Shown here: positions 1 to 11,213 of the stretch, piece by piece
Layout of the letters: every line of letters begins with the position of its first letter
Position numbering within the stretch: position 1 is the stretch's first letter
From: Guyanagaster necrorhizus
Lineage: Eukaryota; Basidiomycota; Agaricomycetes; Agaricales; Physalacriaceae
Length of the DNA: 64,000 nt
Reading direction: 5' to 3'
Assembly: GCF_019112545.1 (NCBI RefSeq)
Contig: NW_025064909.1
Span: forward strand, 357,106 to 421,105
Program-made: the position numbers and the translations under genes
Notes under the pieces: model-generated
Database searches by the model: none
The model's input: the letters and a program-made list of their open reading frames with translations, nothing else
Told to the model about the DNA's origin: nothing

Positions 1-842
1 CTCATCATCGTCAATGACAGTTATTTCCCCATTTTCTACTGCAATATCATGCTTGACAGCAGCAACAATCTCCTCATCTGTTGGCATCACCTCAAGATCT
101 TCAGTATACTCTTCTGCAATAGAGTTAACCATCTCTTCAATGGTTGGAATGGGACCAAACATGCGATTTCATTGTTTCAATTCGACAAGATGGTCCTTCA
201 ACATTATCTCTGCTGTCTGGAGCTGTTGAATGGGGTCAATTTGGGTGGGAGGTGTGTTCATTTTTGACTGTGACGAAGAAGCCAACTGATTGACTGCCTC
301 CAGTGCTTTACCAACATCGTTCTCTGCATTCATAACAGCCATAAGAGCAGGACGCCAGTCAGCATCAGCATATTGGTTTCCAAGCAGATCCTGCAATGCC
401 TGTTCGATCCCTGGAAGCGTGTATTTGTCTGTTGAGGCAAAGTCACGAACAAGGTTCCATGCAGACTTGAGGAGTGAGGCAGCTTGGAAATCATTGGATG
501 GTGTGGTAGACTGTGACTTGGGTGCATTGTCAGGCATTATACCGGTGTGTTTCCAGCAGTTTGCTATCATTTCACTGCTGACATTTGCCCAAGCATCATG
601 AGCGATAGTCATAGCTTCAAGGAGATCAAGCTTGAAGATCTCAGACTCTCCAAGATCATCGAGATCAAGTGCACGGATACACATGGCATTCCGATAATGT
701 GCTTTGAAGCAGCGGATAATACCAGCATCTAGCGGCTGAACATATGGAGTCATATTGGGCTCGAAGAACTCCAGCTTTGTGTTATGGGGTGTATAAGTGT
801 TGGACTGGCGCTGATATGAGACAGGTAGATAGCACGCTCGAT
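1..842 (-). pseudogene. pogo/Tigger-type DDE transposase, C-terminal fragment
   Basis: Reading leftwards from about 842, the frame gives the typical end of a fungal pogo-like (CENP-B/DDE_1) transposase: LEFFEPNMTPYVQPLDAG, then a GIIRCFKAHYR block and an acidic C-terminal tail that runs off the window edge. The catalytic core and HTH half are missing, because the frame ends where a different gene fragment begins near 842. One in-frame TGA at about 169-171 lies between LVELKQ and NRMFGPIPTIEEM; a CGA-to-TGA change would explain it. CpG content here is normal, unlike the pogo element near 54-56.5 kb. It is a dead fragment continuing beyond the window. Confidence 0.75.
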
Positions 843-1372
843 GACATCCAAGCCTATCAAGAGATACCGGACTCTCCTTTTGATAATCATTGAGTCTGGT
901 GTCCTCGTTACTATTGCAAAGGCGTTTGAGTTTGGTCTATATCAATACGCGCCGGGCGATGGCTTAAATGGTCTCAATGCGATGTACATTCCTTTTGATT
1001 GTATGCCACAGACAATGGTATGTGCACATATTACTAGTAACCTTCTCTCGGTTCTGATTTCATATTTTATAGGGTATCGTCCCAACATTGATTGTCATCG
1101 CTGTTAATAAAAATATGATGGCTAATCTTACCGTCTTAACCTACCCCTCGGATTACCGTTGTGGAGTGCTCCGGCACGGAGACGTAGAAGATGTTACTGT
1201 AGAAAAGATACAATTTGCGCAAAACTCATATCAAGCTCCAGGCGACGAAACAGAGTTCTCAGAGGGGCCTGCCTCACAAGGGCCTGCCACCATTCTGCTT
1301 CAGGACGTCAAGCCTGAGGGAGCCGTGTCCATGGATGAACCTGGAGTCTATCGCATCCAATCTGTGCCCTGA
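841..1372 (+). pseudogene. 3' end of a fungal 7TM-like membrane protein gene
   Basis: Two exons are readable: about 841-1019, then 1073-1372 after an intron starting gtatgtgc and ending tttatag. They encode a hydrophobic helix (LLLIIIESGVLV), a loop containing AFEFGLYQYAPGDGLNG, a second short helix (GIVPTLIVIAV) and a hydrophilic tail ending in a TGA. I recognise this as the last transmembrane segments of the large family of uncharacterised seven-helix proteins of Agaricomycetes. The first five or so helices are absent: an in-frame TAG lies at 826-828 and the transposase fragment begins immediately upstream. It is probably a remnant cut by rearrangement at the transposon. Confidence 0.5.
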
Positions 1373-1419
1373 AGAGCTTTTTCATTTTCCTATACATTCA
1401 ATGTGTTTTATTAGGCTTT

Positions 1420-1833
1420 CCGCATATAGTAGTTGTATTTTCCCTTCTTCATCGGGCGTATGTCCAAGGGTCGCGCTACTACAAGACAGCAGAATGCTTC
1501 CTCTTCTTCCTCTATCCATTTATCAGCGACTGTGATGATCCAGTTGTCCACACCCGCTTCTATCCGCTCCTAAAAGAAAGAATTACGGAACAAATTGGGG
1601 CAGCAGGAGATGGACTTGCCTTGGCCATGCGCCTCGTCGTTTGTCATTTCACGGGAGTGAGAAACGGTATCGATCTCCAGACTCTTGGAGCTTTCCAATG
1701 CGAAGATGGAGGATGGGACACTCGTTTAATATACAAATGCGGGACTTCGGGCCTCAGTATTGGCAATCGGGGTTTGACGGCAGTAATGGCTATCCACGCT
1801 ATCCAGTGTAGTAGTAGTCTGGCCAGTTCTTAA
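1420..1833 (+). pseudogene. C-terminal fragment of a terpenoid-cyclase-like (HAD/toroid) protein
   Basis: One frame reads from about position 1420 to a TAA at 1831-1833, with segments YVQGSRYYKTAECFLFFL, LALAMRLVVCHFTGVRNGID, FQCEDGGWDT and SGLSIGNRGLTAVMAI. The CEDGGW and IGNRG motifs resemble the C-terminal helical toroid domain of basidiomycete HAD-like terpene cyclases (drimane-synthase type). That assignment is from memory of the family pattern and is moderate at best. No N-terminal HAD domain or start is present, and the preceding sequence belongs to the 7TM remnant. I read it as a truncated relic. Confidence 0.4.
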
Positions 1834-4199
1834 CTATAAAACGGCGACGAGCGAGCCTTTGAATAACAGTAATAAGTATTGTTGATTATGTTGTAGCTTA
1901 GTGACTTCATACCAATCGTGTATCGGGCTTCCCGTATTCTTTAAAAGTAACTGCAACTGTATGCATACGTGCCATATCCAATGGCCACTGGCACTCAGAG
2001 CTTGTCCATCGTCCAAAGAGAACTTCCAGGTGTATTGCTCTAGCCAATAATCCTGCGTCCATTTGAACAGTCAGCGAGAATTTCTAGATGAGAAACGATG
2101 GAATGTCATCACCGTTCAGTAAAACAGCCAGGTACGACCGGTCTAATACTTCCTAGGACACACAAGTACTCGAATGCGGATGAGGTTTCGCGCAATAGTG
2201 AAACACCCTGAAATGCAAGAAGCGAACAAACCGGCATGTATATCCTGTAAGGAAAAGGAAGTGATGTTGGCACACATAGAAGGCCCCTGTTAGGACTGTT
2301 ACGGTAAGACAGTCAAAAACTAACGGCTCCAGTACTGTCCATCACAGAGAATGGTGGAAACATTATTTTTCGATGTCGATGACCTTGGCAAGTACAATGT
2401 TGTGGTATCCTGTACTGATTTCAGGGTCTCATTGGCACTGAATAGGAAGGATCTAACCTTAGATAATAAACATATCCTTTTTTGAGCCACGAGCTCATGC
2501 ATGGAATACTTAAGATGATTAGATCGGCCCGCTGCGGTAGATGCTATCCAGCCATACTACCCGATGATAAACAAAAGGTCACGAGGAATATCAGCCCATA
2601 TCAACGATCGTAGAGGTGCTAGAGCTAAATCCTTGCAATAGAAGGCGCTTTTAGGTTGAGTCGGTGCATTTCTAGGCACAGTTGGAGATAAAAGAAAACT
2701 TTGGGATTGCTGATTTGTCGATTGGCGATTGAAAGACTAGCGTTAGGCTGCACATAAGAACGCGGAAGAAGGGAAGGAAGGATAGGCTTGCTCACTGAGC
2801 CAGAAAGTCTTGCGCCAACTGGCTGCCAGGAATGTTACGGAAGCGTGTACGAGCTGATGTTGGTGTGACTTTCGGGGAAGACGCGTGATTTGGCCTTTGG
2901 CAACGACATACATCCTTCTTTGAACTACCACTGCCAGTCCACTGCAGGGACGTATGGAACAGTTAGAGCATGCCTTCCCGGTACGTGCTAGACAGATATA
3001 CAGTCCAATAATGAAAAAAGGTGTCGCGAAGAATGGAAGGGTAGACTGAGGTAGAGCTGCTGTCGCCGACCAGAACAAAACCGAGTCATTATTTAGGTCG
3101 GGGTCGGTGCAGCCAGTTGCTACCGCTAATGAACTGCTAGCTATTTGCAGTTTCCGAATAAAAGGTCCTGCTCTCCGTTAAATAAGCCTATATCGAGCGT
3201 AAGAATGCTGGGAAGAGGAAGAGAGGCCGAGTTTGCTCACTGGGCCAAAAATCCTCTCCAAACTGGCTTCCAGGCCCTTTGTCGGCATCGTCTAGACCTT
3301 GCGAGGCTGAGAAAAATGCCGCACCGACGTATACTGGCTGCTATTGGGTGATTTTGGGGGAAGACGCGTGATGGTCGTGGTGATGAAGAGAACCGCATTC
3401 GTTTGTTGACGTCACCAAACACTCTTTGCCACACGACGACCTGGACCTTTTCACGTTGCTACGCTCTGCAAAGACAATTCTACATCTTTGTTCTTGCGTC
3501 GGCCGCAGCCACAGGCGCTTTCATTGTCCTGTACTCTGTCGATCCTAGACTGAGCAGACAAATTGGAATTGGCCTTGCTCAGCGGGCAGCCAAAGTTCGT
3601 AAATATTTGTATTAATTCAGAATACATTGACCAACGTACCTCTAGAGCAAACCGATAATGACTTGATTTCTCCCTGACTCGGAATAGCCGATGTCGAGCA
3701 TCACCTCAGCGCTTGTTCATCTCGTCATCGAGACGAGCTGATTCGAATGGTCGACGAGGACCTTGCAGCTGTAGAAAGCAGCATGGAGAACTCAGCCCTC
3801 AAGGGATGGCCATGCCGACGCCAGGGCGAAGGCGCCATCTTTACTTTGTATTTGTCAGTGCCCTGCGCGTTCAAGGTGTGTAAATCTCAAGTTCTGACTA
3901 AATATTCATTGATAACAGCATTTAACTAAGCCTACGAACGGCTCAAAAATCTTACGAATAGCCAGATTTCAACTATGCACGAAGAAACTGATGTTACAAT
4001 GAAAGCATCAATCTCTTCTCCGAGCTTGGGTTAAGCACAATTGTCTCGCAACTAACACAGGTGCGTTCTCTGCCTCTCGATATGTGTTTAACGTCGACGC
4101 TTGAGATCATGTCGACAGCACGGGTGTAAAACACTGATGGGCCAGGCCAGTGGCGAATCCGGGAGATGACATGATGACTTTCATGCTCAAGATCTCGCC
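1834..4199. other. Gene-poor stretch with a diverged duplication
   Basis: No protein family was recognised. The longest frame, on the minus strand at 2743-3078, has no ATG and no family resemblance. Two diverged copies of one segment occur at about 2755-2890 and 3203-3375. They share TTGCTCACTG, then CCAACTGGCT/AAACTGGCTT followed by CCAGG, and GGGGAAGACGCGTGAT, with many substitutions and indels between. Part of the 3' end may be decayed 5' sequence of the P450 relic that follows. Confidence 0.4.
2755..3375 (+). repeat. Two diverged direct repeats about 450 bp apart
   Basis: Copy 1 is at about 2755-2890 and copy 2 at about 3203-3375. Shared blocks occur in the same order: TAAGAA, GGAAGA, TTGCTCACTG(A/G)GCCA, ACTGGCT(G/T)CCAGG and GGGGAAGACGCGTGAT. 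The spacing between blocks differs by a few to about 30 bases, so this is an old duplication. Origin unknown. Confidence 0.45.
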
Positions 4200-5077
4200 A
4201 TGTTGCATCGGGAGCTACGGGATGATATGATCACGCTGTTCATCGGGGACATGTAAGGCCGCTTATTCTTGCATGAACAAGCGCTGGTACTGATTTTGGT
4301 GCCTCATTAGGATACCACTGCAGGTGCAATATCCACTCTATTCTATATCCTCGCGCGACGGCCAGACATACAACGGCGCGCACGGGAGAAAGTTCTGAAC
4401 GTTCTGGGTGACGATCTCAATCTCGACCTGATTGTCGAACAGCTCTCTGGAGTTTCATTATCGTATCTTACCGCGTGTATCCGTGAAGCCTTGCATTAAT
4501 ACACCCATATCCTACATCATCCACCGCCAGGCGAACCAACCTGTCCAGCTCGGGAAGTACTCTACTCCCGCACATACTCCCCTGATTGTGAATATCTACG
4601 CTATCCACTACGACGGCAGACGATGGGCATCTCCCGACTCTTTCAATATAGAGAGGTTTCTACAGCGCGGATGGTAGAAGTCTGGATGGCTTTCGTTCGC
4701 TCTGTTGAAGTAGCACACCCTCCATGTCGCTCTTACCTTACATAATCGTAGCTACCAATACTGGAAGTCGAAAGTCAACGCTTACTAGCTTTTGACCTTC
4801 GACTCCAGACCTGGCTTTCCCTGCTGCGCTACGCAACCTGCTCTCAACACGCTCTTGGTCCGCTCAGTGCCCTGCGAGAAATTTTGCGATGTACGAGCAG
4901 AGGGCGCTGGCGGCCGTGTTTCTCAGGGAGCATGAGTGGGCTTTGCCGGAGCATTCTATGGACCATAGGGATTCGTTGAAGAACACATTCTCGCCATTTG
5001 CTTTGATGTTGCTTCATGATTTGGAGCTCACGTTCACGCGAAGGATGTCATTAGGTGTCCCGAAAGATGGGGAGTAG
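4200..5077 (+). pseudogene. Cytochrome P450 relic (I-helix to C-terminus)
   Basis: Order along the strand: RDDMITLFIG (start of the I-helix), an intron-like gap ending cattag near 4312, then DTTAGAISTLFYILARRPD, the canonical DTTAG oxygen-binding stretch. Next comes the K-helix sequence CIREAL, where the frame breaks with two bases missing exactly where the ExxR arginine codon should be. The other frame resumes with INTPISYIIHRQ and YAIHYDGRRWASPDSFNIERF (PERF-like). After another gap the haem-ligand region reads CPARNFAMYEQRA and the C-terminus ends at a TAG at 5075-5077. The upstream N-terminal half is unreadable. P450s are haem monooxygenases of fungal secondary metabolism and detoxification; this copy cannot be functional. 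Confidence 0.75.
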
Positions 5078-5319
5078 AGTGATCATGTGTGCTTCCATGA
5101 GCCTCGAGACTTATTTACAGTGAATGATAGGGTTTGTAATGTTGTCTGTCTGTGTATGTACAGTTGTAAACGAATATCCTAATATTAGTTCTAGAGATCA
5201 TTCCATTGGATATGATTACAAGGACCTTGGGAGCCGTGACCGGATTTTAGGTGTCATCGAATACGACCTAAGTGACGCGAATGATCTCACCAGAGCATTA
5301 GTTCGGAGCCAATAGTTAT

Positions 5320-6290
5320 AAGGCCCGTCGGTCTGAACCCCGGAAACATCGACGCGGAACCTGCCATTCAATGTGAATTTGGGTCACATAGTGCCCAATC
5401 GAAGTTCTTCCAGGCTGTTGCTCTTCTTCCCGAGGGAAAATCAGTGTCAGATTGTGGATTGACGAAGATCTCGATGCGGATATTAGTGATGTTATTATGG
5501 GGGGGGAACCTTCTCTAGGGACGATGCCCACCATTGGAGGCAGTCGCTGGTGAGCCGGAAGTCGTTTGTGCCATCGAACGGAATAGGGATGATGAGCTTT
5601 GATACTTCAGACAGCGAGGTGATAGGTGGTACATGCACTGTAGCGGTGTCATGTTTAGTGTACACCAGACAGGGATTGAGAGCGGGACTGACCAAGATAA
5701 AGGTCCCAGTTCACTAGGTAACATGGCCTCGACCAATCTGGAGACATTTTGGCAGATGTTCCTACCACCCTTTCCAGAGATTTCTAGCCGTCGGGCCTTA
5801 GTGATCGACGGTGAGGACCAGAGCTGGGAGAGGATATCCAGAAAGTTAGAATCTTCGCCAACACAGATAGTCAGACTGTAGAGCACGGAACAGCGGACTG
5901 ATTCATTGATCGTGGCAAGGCGCTGCCCTAGGAGGCTTGGAGTGGGAACGAAAGAATGAGGGAGCAGAGCTCGTCGGCGCTGAGCGAGGCATTTGCCAAG
6001 TCAAGATATGTGATGTTGGGGAACGCAGTGACTGAGGCATGCCACAAATGGCGGTCTGCAAAGTGGGACCAATTTATATCGAGGAGGAAGAGGTTCTTGG
6101 TGTACCCATATTGGGCGAGGGCTCTTAGGAGCGGGAGAAGGAATGGGTCGGTGGGGTTGTTGGATGAGCCATGGGGTTTGATAGTTAGGAAATCCAGCTG
6201 GTCGGGGGTGTCGTCGAGGGAGCCCGTGTTGAGGAGGGCGTAGAGGTCCTGGCAGGTGTATTGTTGTCTGTAGTTCGTGCTCAATTCCAT
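5320..6290 (-). pseudogene. LRR-like paralog A, degenerate
   Basis: Member of the window's own LRR-like family. The N-terminal part starts at the ATG at 6288-6290 (MELSTNYRQQYTCQDLYALL) and runs through an LRR segment (ASVTAFPNITYLDLANASLS) to a stop at 5928. A second frame (5886 to about 5695) matches the middle of paralog C (FLDILSQLWSSPSITKARRLE). A third frame carries the family's tryptophan motif (CLQWWASSLEKVP), followed by a WKNFDWALCDP version of the W-x-A-L-D-x-A-L-C motif. At least two frameshifts and a missing central LRR block make this a pseudogene. A run of eight Gs near 5500 sits at one frame change. It is divergently arranged with paralog B. Confidence 0.65.
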
Positions 6291-8336
6291 GAAATCAAAT
6301 TGCAGCGGACGGATGTTAGACACTTCCAGGAGGCTAGGAAGGCTATTAGAATTTCTTAGGTGATGCCAGAGCAATGGCGACTTATTTGGATGGTGGTTTA
6401 TCCATATTTATTTGAGAAGAGGGAAGAAGAATTGCTGGAGGAATGGCTCCAACGCGGACAGCGTTTTATATGACGGTTTTGGACAATGGTGCCCTTGAAA
6501 ACAAAAGAGAGAAAGATAACCAGCAACCGGTAACCATCTAATGAGCAAAGTCAACGTCGAATTTCGAACGCGTGGAAAGCATGTGATGTCCCCGTTGAGA
6601 TCATTACGCCTGTCACAAAGGCAGCATAAAATTTCCTAAACAGTACTCAGCCGTGGAAAATGCAAAGGACGAAGTGGCACTTACCTTGCGACAGCAAGGC
6701 CTGGGATTTGAAACTTGAAGCCCTCGAAGGTCCGGAAAACGTAATATAAGCAGCGAAAAAATAACCGTTCTGTGAGATATTCAGCTGTTAGAAAGATGAG
6801 GGGGATAGGCGATTAATGCCGGAAACGGTGAACAACATTGTCGCCTAGGCACACTTGGACGATGAGCCGGTGTTTGGCCCTGGTATTCTAGGGTTAGGGT
6901 TTCCATCCTTCCGCCAAACCATCCATCATCGCCTTCCTTCGCGCTGTCTTTTATCCTTCTATTCCATATATTTCCAATCTAATTATCTCAACGAGCCTGA
7001 TGAGCTAGCTGCTGCACCGCTGTTCGCGTAGCATGTAAAAAGGCGAGAACCCTGACCAGTGAGGTCGTCTTGGTCAGTACTAGCTTTTTCAGCGTCGACA
7101 TCGACGTCTCTTTTCTCACCTGCTAGCCGTTCTTTAGAAAGATGACATTGCCTCAACCAGCTGACTTTGAGGTCCTCGAATGAATGTTTAGAGGAGTGGC
7201 TCGAACGGTGAGCAAGGATGAGCACCAACCAGGCTCACGGGAGCACAGTAGGGACGTCGCCTTACCTACCTCTTGATTGATGGTAGTATCAACGCTTGGA
7301 TATTGCAGACGAATCGTGACTCGCGCTGTCCATCCTCGATTTTACTCGATTGCCAGATGGCCGCTGTTCCAAGTTGACAGAGATGACGCGTTAAAGTCAG
7401 AATTTGCTCTCTGGACGGTATCTACATCAAGGGTCGACTAGCCTATGCGCTTATAGCTACAAGGCAGACCCCAACGTCGTACAGAGAACAAGACATTGGA
7501 GGCCCGTTCTATCTCAGAAGGAGAAAGTGAATACGCTACGTATGGTAACTTGTTGCAAAATTTTCACCATTCCTTTTCATTAATATCGTGTCAGCTAGTC
7601 GATATTCACGTTTAATATATGAACATCTATCGTTCACTTTGCCCAAATTTAGATTGTTGCTATAGAAACATGTGAGATCGAAGGCTGAAGCAGCAGCTTG
7701 AACTCCGCGTCGGCCCCGGAAAAGATAAACAATGATGTCCCGAGCACTCGTAATCTTTTGCTCGCGTGTACCGCAGCTTTCTAGGTCATTGCCACTGAGC
7801 ATAAGCAGGAGATAGACTAATCCCAAATATAAGACAAATTCTACAAAATTCCTGTCAATTATAATGAACCAGTTCTCCCCCAGTGACCTTTGAACGCTCC
7901 TCTTACCTCAGGGAAGATGGATAATACAATGAGTGGCTGTTGACCCCAGAGTCGAACCTCCTGCGCAGGCTGAACCGTCGCTGAAAATCCAAGGGTTCAG
8001 CACTCAGCCCCGTCACCCAGAATTGTACTGTATCTTTGTCTGTCTCCGGATGTGATCTCGATATCATAGACCAACGGATGTCGCCAAATCTCCAGCATTG
8101 CTCGACACGAGTGCTTTATATTCGCTTAATATTATTCTTTGTCCATGGTAAATATATTATTTGATGGCTCGGATGCCATGATATTCACAAATTGTGCATT
8201 AACTTAATGATCGATTGCAGTCTACCGGATCTCAGCGCTTGGGTGGCCAAAGCGCTGCTTTGTCCATGTCAGCGAACCTGTTGTCTGTTGTTTTTACTTT
8301 CGATCATGGCCAGGTTGTCTTTCTTTTCCACCCACA
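6291..8336. other. Intergenic, no recognised gene
   Basis: Between the divergent paralogs A and B. No frame shows a family I know, and no ORF above about 100 codons has an ATG with convincing composition. A doubled telomere-like hexamer (TAGGGTTAGGG) occurs near 6888, but two units are not meaningful. Confidence 0.4.
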
Positions 8337-8345
8337 TATATAAAG
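8337..8345 (+). promoter_or_regulatory. TATA box of paralog B
   Basis: TATATAAAG lies 143 bp upstream of the ATG and about 78 bp upstream of the 5'UTR intron donor. The same arrangement of TATA, leader, short UTR intron and ATG is seen in paralogs F, G and H. Confidence 0.55.
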
Positions 8346-8479
8346 GTCGGGATGCCTGGCTCGGAAATATCATCTTCTCCTTCCTCCACTACCTTTCCCA
8401 GAATATCTTTCCTCAACTCTGCGTAAGTTTGGCGGTTATCAATTCCATGGATCTATGCTGACCGGTTCACAGAATAAAC

Positions 8480-9629
8480 ATGTCTCTCTTCCAGATAGGT
8501 CCTCGCGAGTATCCAGACCCACCCTACAGTCAGATGTGCGACGATCAGTCGTGGAGAACCTACATCGACAGCCAAGTGTACATCTGCGGCGGCAAAAGCC
8601 CAAGAGAAGTCATACGTCCATATAACCGGGACTTCGTCCGCCTCCTACACGATATCGCCCATTACCATGTCCAGGGACAAAATCCGGTAAAAATTATAGC
8701 TATCAACGACCTTTCATGGTCCGACTTTGGCGATGATCGTTTCGCATACCACACCGCCCTTGTGTCGTTCCCGTCTGTCACTTCTCTCTTCCTAGACAAA
8801 GTCCACTGCAGCTGCAACGAGTTGTACACTCTTTTGCGCTCCTACACCAACCTTCAGACCCTGAATATACAGCGCCTGATACTTGACAGCAATTCCTCTT
8901 TCCTATTCCAACCAAATTTCCGCGGACCGCCCTCGTTCATAAAGGCTTTGGACCTTGATGTTGACAGTTGTTCGCCAAGCCTTCTTCCTCTTCTCTCTTC
9001 TCACTCCCATATTCCCTTTGTGCTAGACCGCCTGGAATCCTTGACAATCATAGGCCAGTCCGGCCCCATAATAGGGAGAGCAGATCGCTTTGCTGCCATT
9101 GTTTCCCTTGTCGCCATGCCGCTGGAGCTTAGCTTGATTGTTGGTCGGATCGAGATTTCAGGTTCGCACATTGATTCTTCTGGATTCCATCCACCGACTC
9201 ATTGACTATAATGCAACAGACGAGACACCCTATCTTGATGTCAGCCATGTCACCGACCTCAAGTTCACCGTTTATCTGGACCCAGGGTGGAGCTACTGCT
9301 ATTCCCTTCGGTGGTGGGGCCATGTCATTGACCGCCGTAGCGCCGACCTTCAGAAGGTCACTATCTGCATCCAGGGCCGGAATAGTCCCTCTCTTCCAGC
9401 AGAGGATGTTCCTTACTGGACATACTTGGATCAGGCATTGTGTGGTAAACCCAGCTTCCGGCAGCTGTGCTTCCAGGTCTCCATGAGCGGTCAGCAGTCT
9501 CAGCAGTCTTGTCAAGACCTTCAGAAAGCGCTGAGGCGTCGGCTTTCGGGAGTCATCAAACGCTACGGAGCCTTAGGTCGTATTAGTTGGCTCGACGATG
9601 GTGGGCAACCATTCTCTCCGGTTCCGTAG
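8480..9629 (+). CDS. LRR-like paralog B
   Basis: Two coding exons, 8480-9161 and 9220-9629, joined by a 58-bp phase-1 intron, encode 363 aa. A 5'UTR intron at 8423-8472 ends seven bases before the ATG. The N-terminal part is irregular leucine-rich repeat sequence (HTALVSFPSVTSLFLDKVHC, NELYTLLRSYTNLQTLNI), suggesting an RNI-like solenoid. The C-terminal part carries the family marks YSLRWWGHVID and YWTYLDQALCG, but lacks the CLP-K-x-x-x-Y ending of D, F, G and H. No F-box, signal peptide or membrane segment is visible. A protein-interaction role is an inference from LRR architecture only. Confidence 0.7.
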
Positions 9630-11213
9630 TGCATGCCTCCGAGTCCTTTTTCATTGTTTCATCGCTTGTGACTATTGTATAGAATGAATACATTTATTCG
9701 TTCTTGATACTGAAAACAATGAACTACGAGCTGGCTAATGCTCTAATGGTGCGTTTGGTAACCGGGCGAGATACAAGAGTGATGTGCGACGTCTGCAAGC
9801 CCGGGTCCCCACAGATAAATAAGCCCATCTCTGACCTATCCCTCGGAAGACAATATCTTTTTTCTGTCGATACGTTGGATCCTCAGGAGGAAACAATCGC
9901 TCGCCCGCTGGGACTGTTATCACGTTATACGTTCAGTTGATCTCTTGAAGAATATCATCTAACAGTAAGGCGTCAAATACAGGAGAGAGAATGAGGCTTA
10001 CCCGGATTCAAATCTAGAACCTGAGCACCGACAATATGATCAGCACTTCGTTGGTAGTCACTCTCTCAGAATATTCAGGACAAGTTGAAACCCGACACGG
10101 GCGAAATGACGCTATCAAAATGGCTGAACTAGTAGACGGCGCGGCCCAAGGTTGGACGTCAATGCCGACAAACGCTGTGAGGCGCTGTTTGCAAGTCCCA
10201 GATGAAAACGGGTCACAAAAACATGTGGACTGAGTTCCCTCTAAGGAAAATGGATGCAAGAAAGAGGATGTGGAGAGATAAAGGCCGTTGAATGAACGTA
10301 CCCCTGGTTAGCACAAAAAAGAAGTGAAGGGGCTACTGAAAAAACAAGCGTGCCTCAGAATGGAAACTCATTGAAAAATGTCTCGATGACATCAGGAGAC
10401 AAGGAATGCCCTGGACAATCCTTTGTAGTAAGATCCATTCCGCCAGCCGCGCCTTCAGATTATCCTCCGGACCACAGACACTTGCGTGAAAGTAGTAGGG
10501 CAGTACATTGTCGTCTTCCCCGGTCTCATGATCAACACGCACCATTGGGACTATTAGTAGGCGATGATGCCTTTGGACGAAATGCATAGTACTTCATCAC
10601 GATTTTAGTTTATGTGTACATGTTCGATTCATGTAGTAGGTAGGATTTACGCGAAACGAAATACTTTGGATTCAAATGTGAATTGCGCTGATCTGAGAAG
10701 TGCGTTTGGTAGGGCGAGACAGCCCCAAAGGGAGCTGTACAACGCCTGCAAGCCCGGGGCCCACGACAAGGGAGCACCAGACGGAGACAGTGCACATCTG
10801 CCTCCGTCTTATCCCCCGGGAAACACATACCTTTGAGATCGAGGTCTTGCCTCGCCATAACACTCATATTTGAACGGATGGACAGTCGGAATATATGGAT
10901 GGCATGCTGCCAAAAATATGAGACGGCGAGAGAATGGTGAGATGAATAATTGCATATTCAGCTCTTTCCATTCCACGCGTCGGCGTATTTTAACAGCTTT
11001 CCGACGCCTTCGTATTATTAATGGTCCAAACTCCTTGTTGTACCTGCTTCGTCTGTTTTTGTTTGTAACGACGAGCAGGTATTCCTAGAAGAATGAACGC
11101 ACATCAGTATCTGCAGCAAAGACGAGGGAGAGGGACATACATGTATTTTTGTTGCGATTATCGCTGTAAAGAAAAAGATTCATATCGTCGAAGCCGCAAA
11201 GTCGGGCGACTTA
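9630..11213. other. Intergenic with a diverged repeat pair
   Basis: No gene recognised. Two short related segments lie about 950 bp apart, at 9749-9815 and 10699-10770. They share GTGCGTTTGGTA, GGGCGAGA and GTCTGCAAGCCCGGG/GCCTGCAAGCCCGGG in the same order. This may be an old duplication or a dispersed repeat. Confidence 0.35.

Noticed and set aside
2743..3078. 111-codon minus-strand frame with a hydrophobic N-terminus
   Set aside because: Its first codon is TTG, there is no ATG, no family resemblance, and it overlaps a diverged repeat.
6885..6900. Telomere-like TAGGGTTAGGG here and again near 19808 and 50991
   Set aside because: Only two hexamer units each; expected by chance in 64 kb and no longer array.
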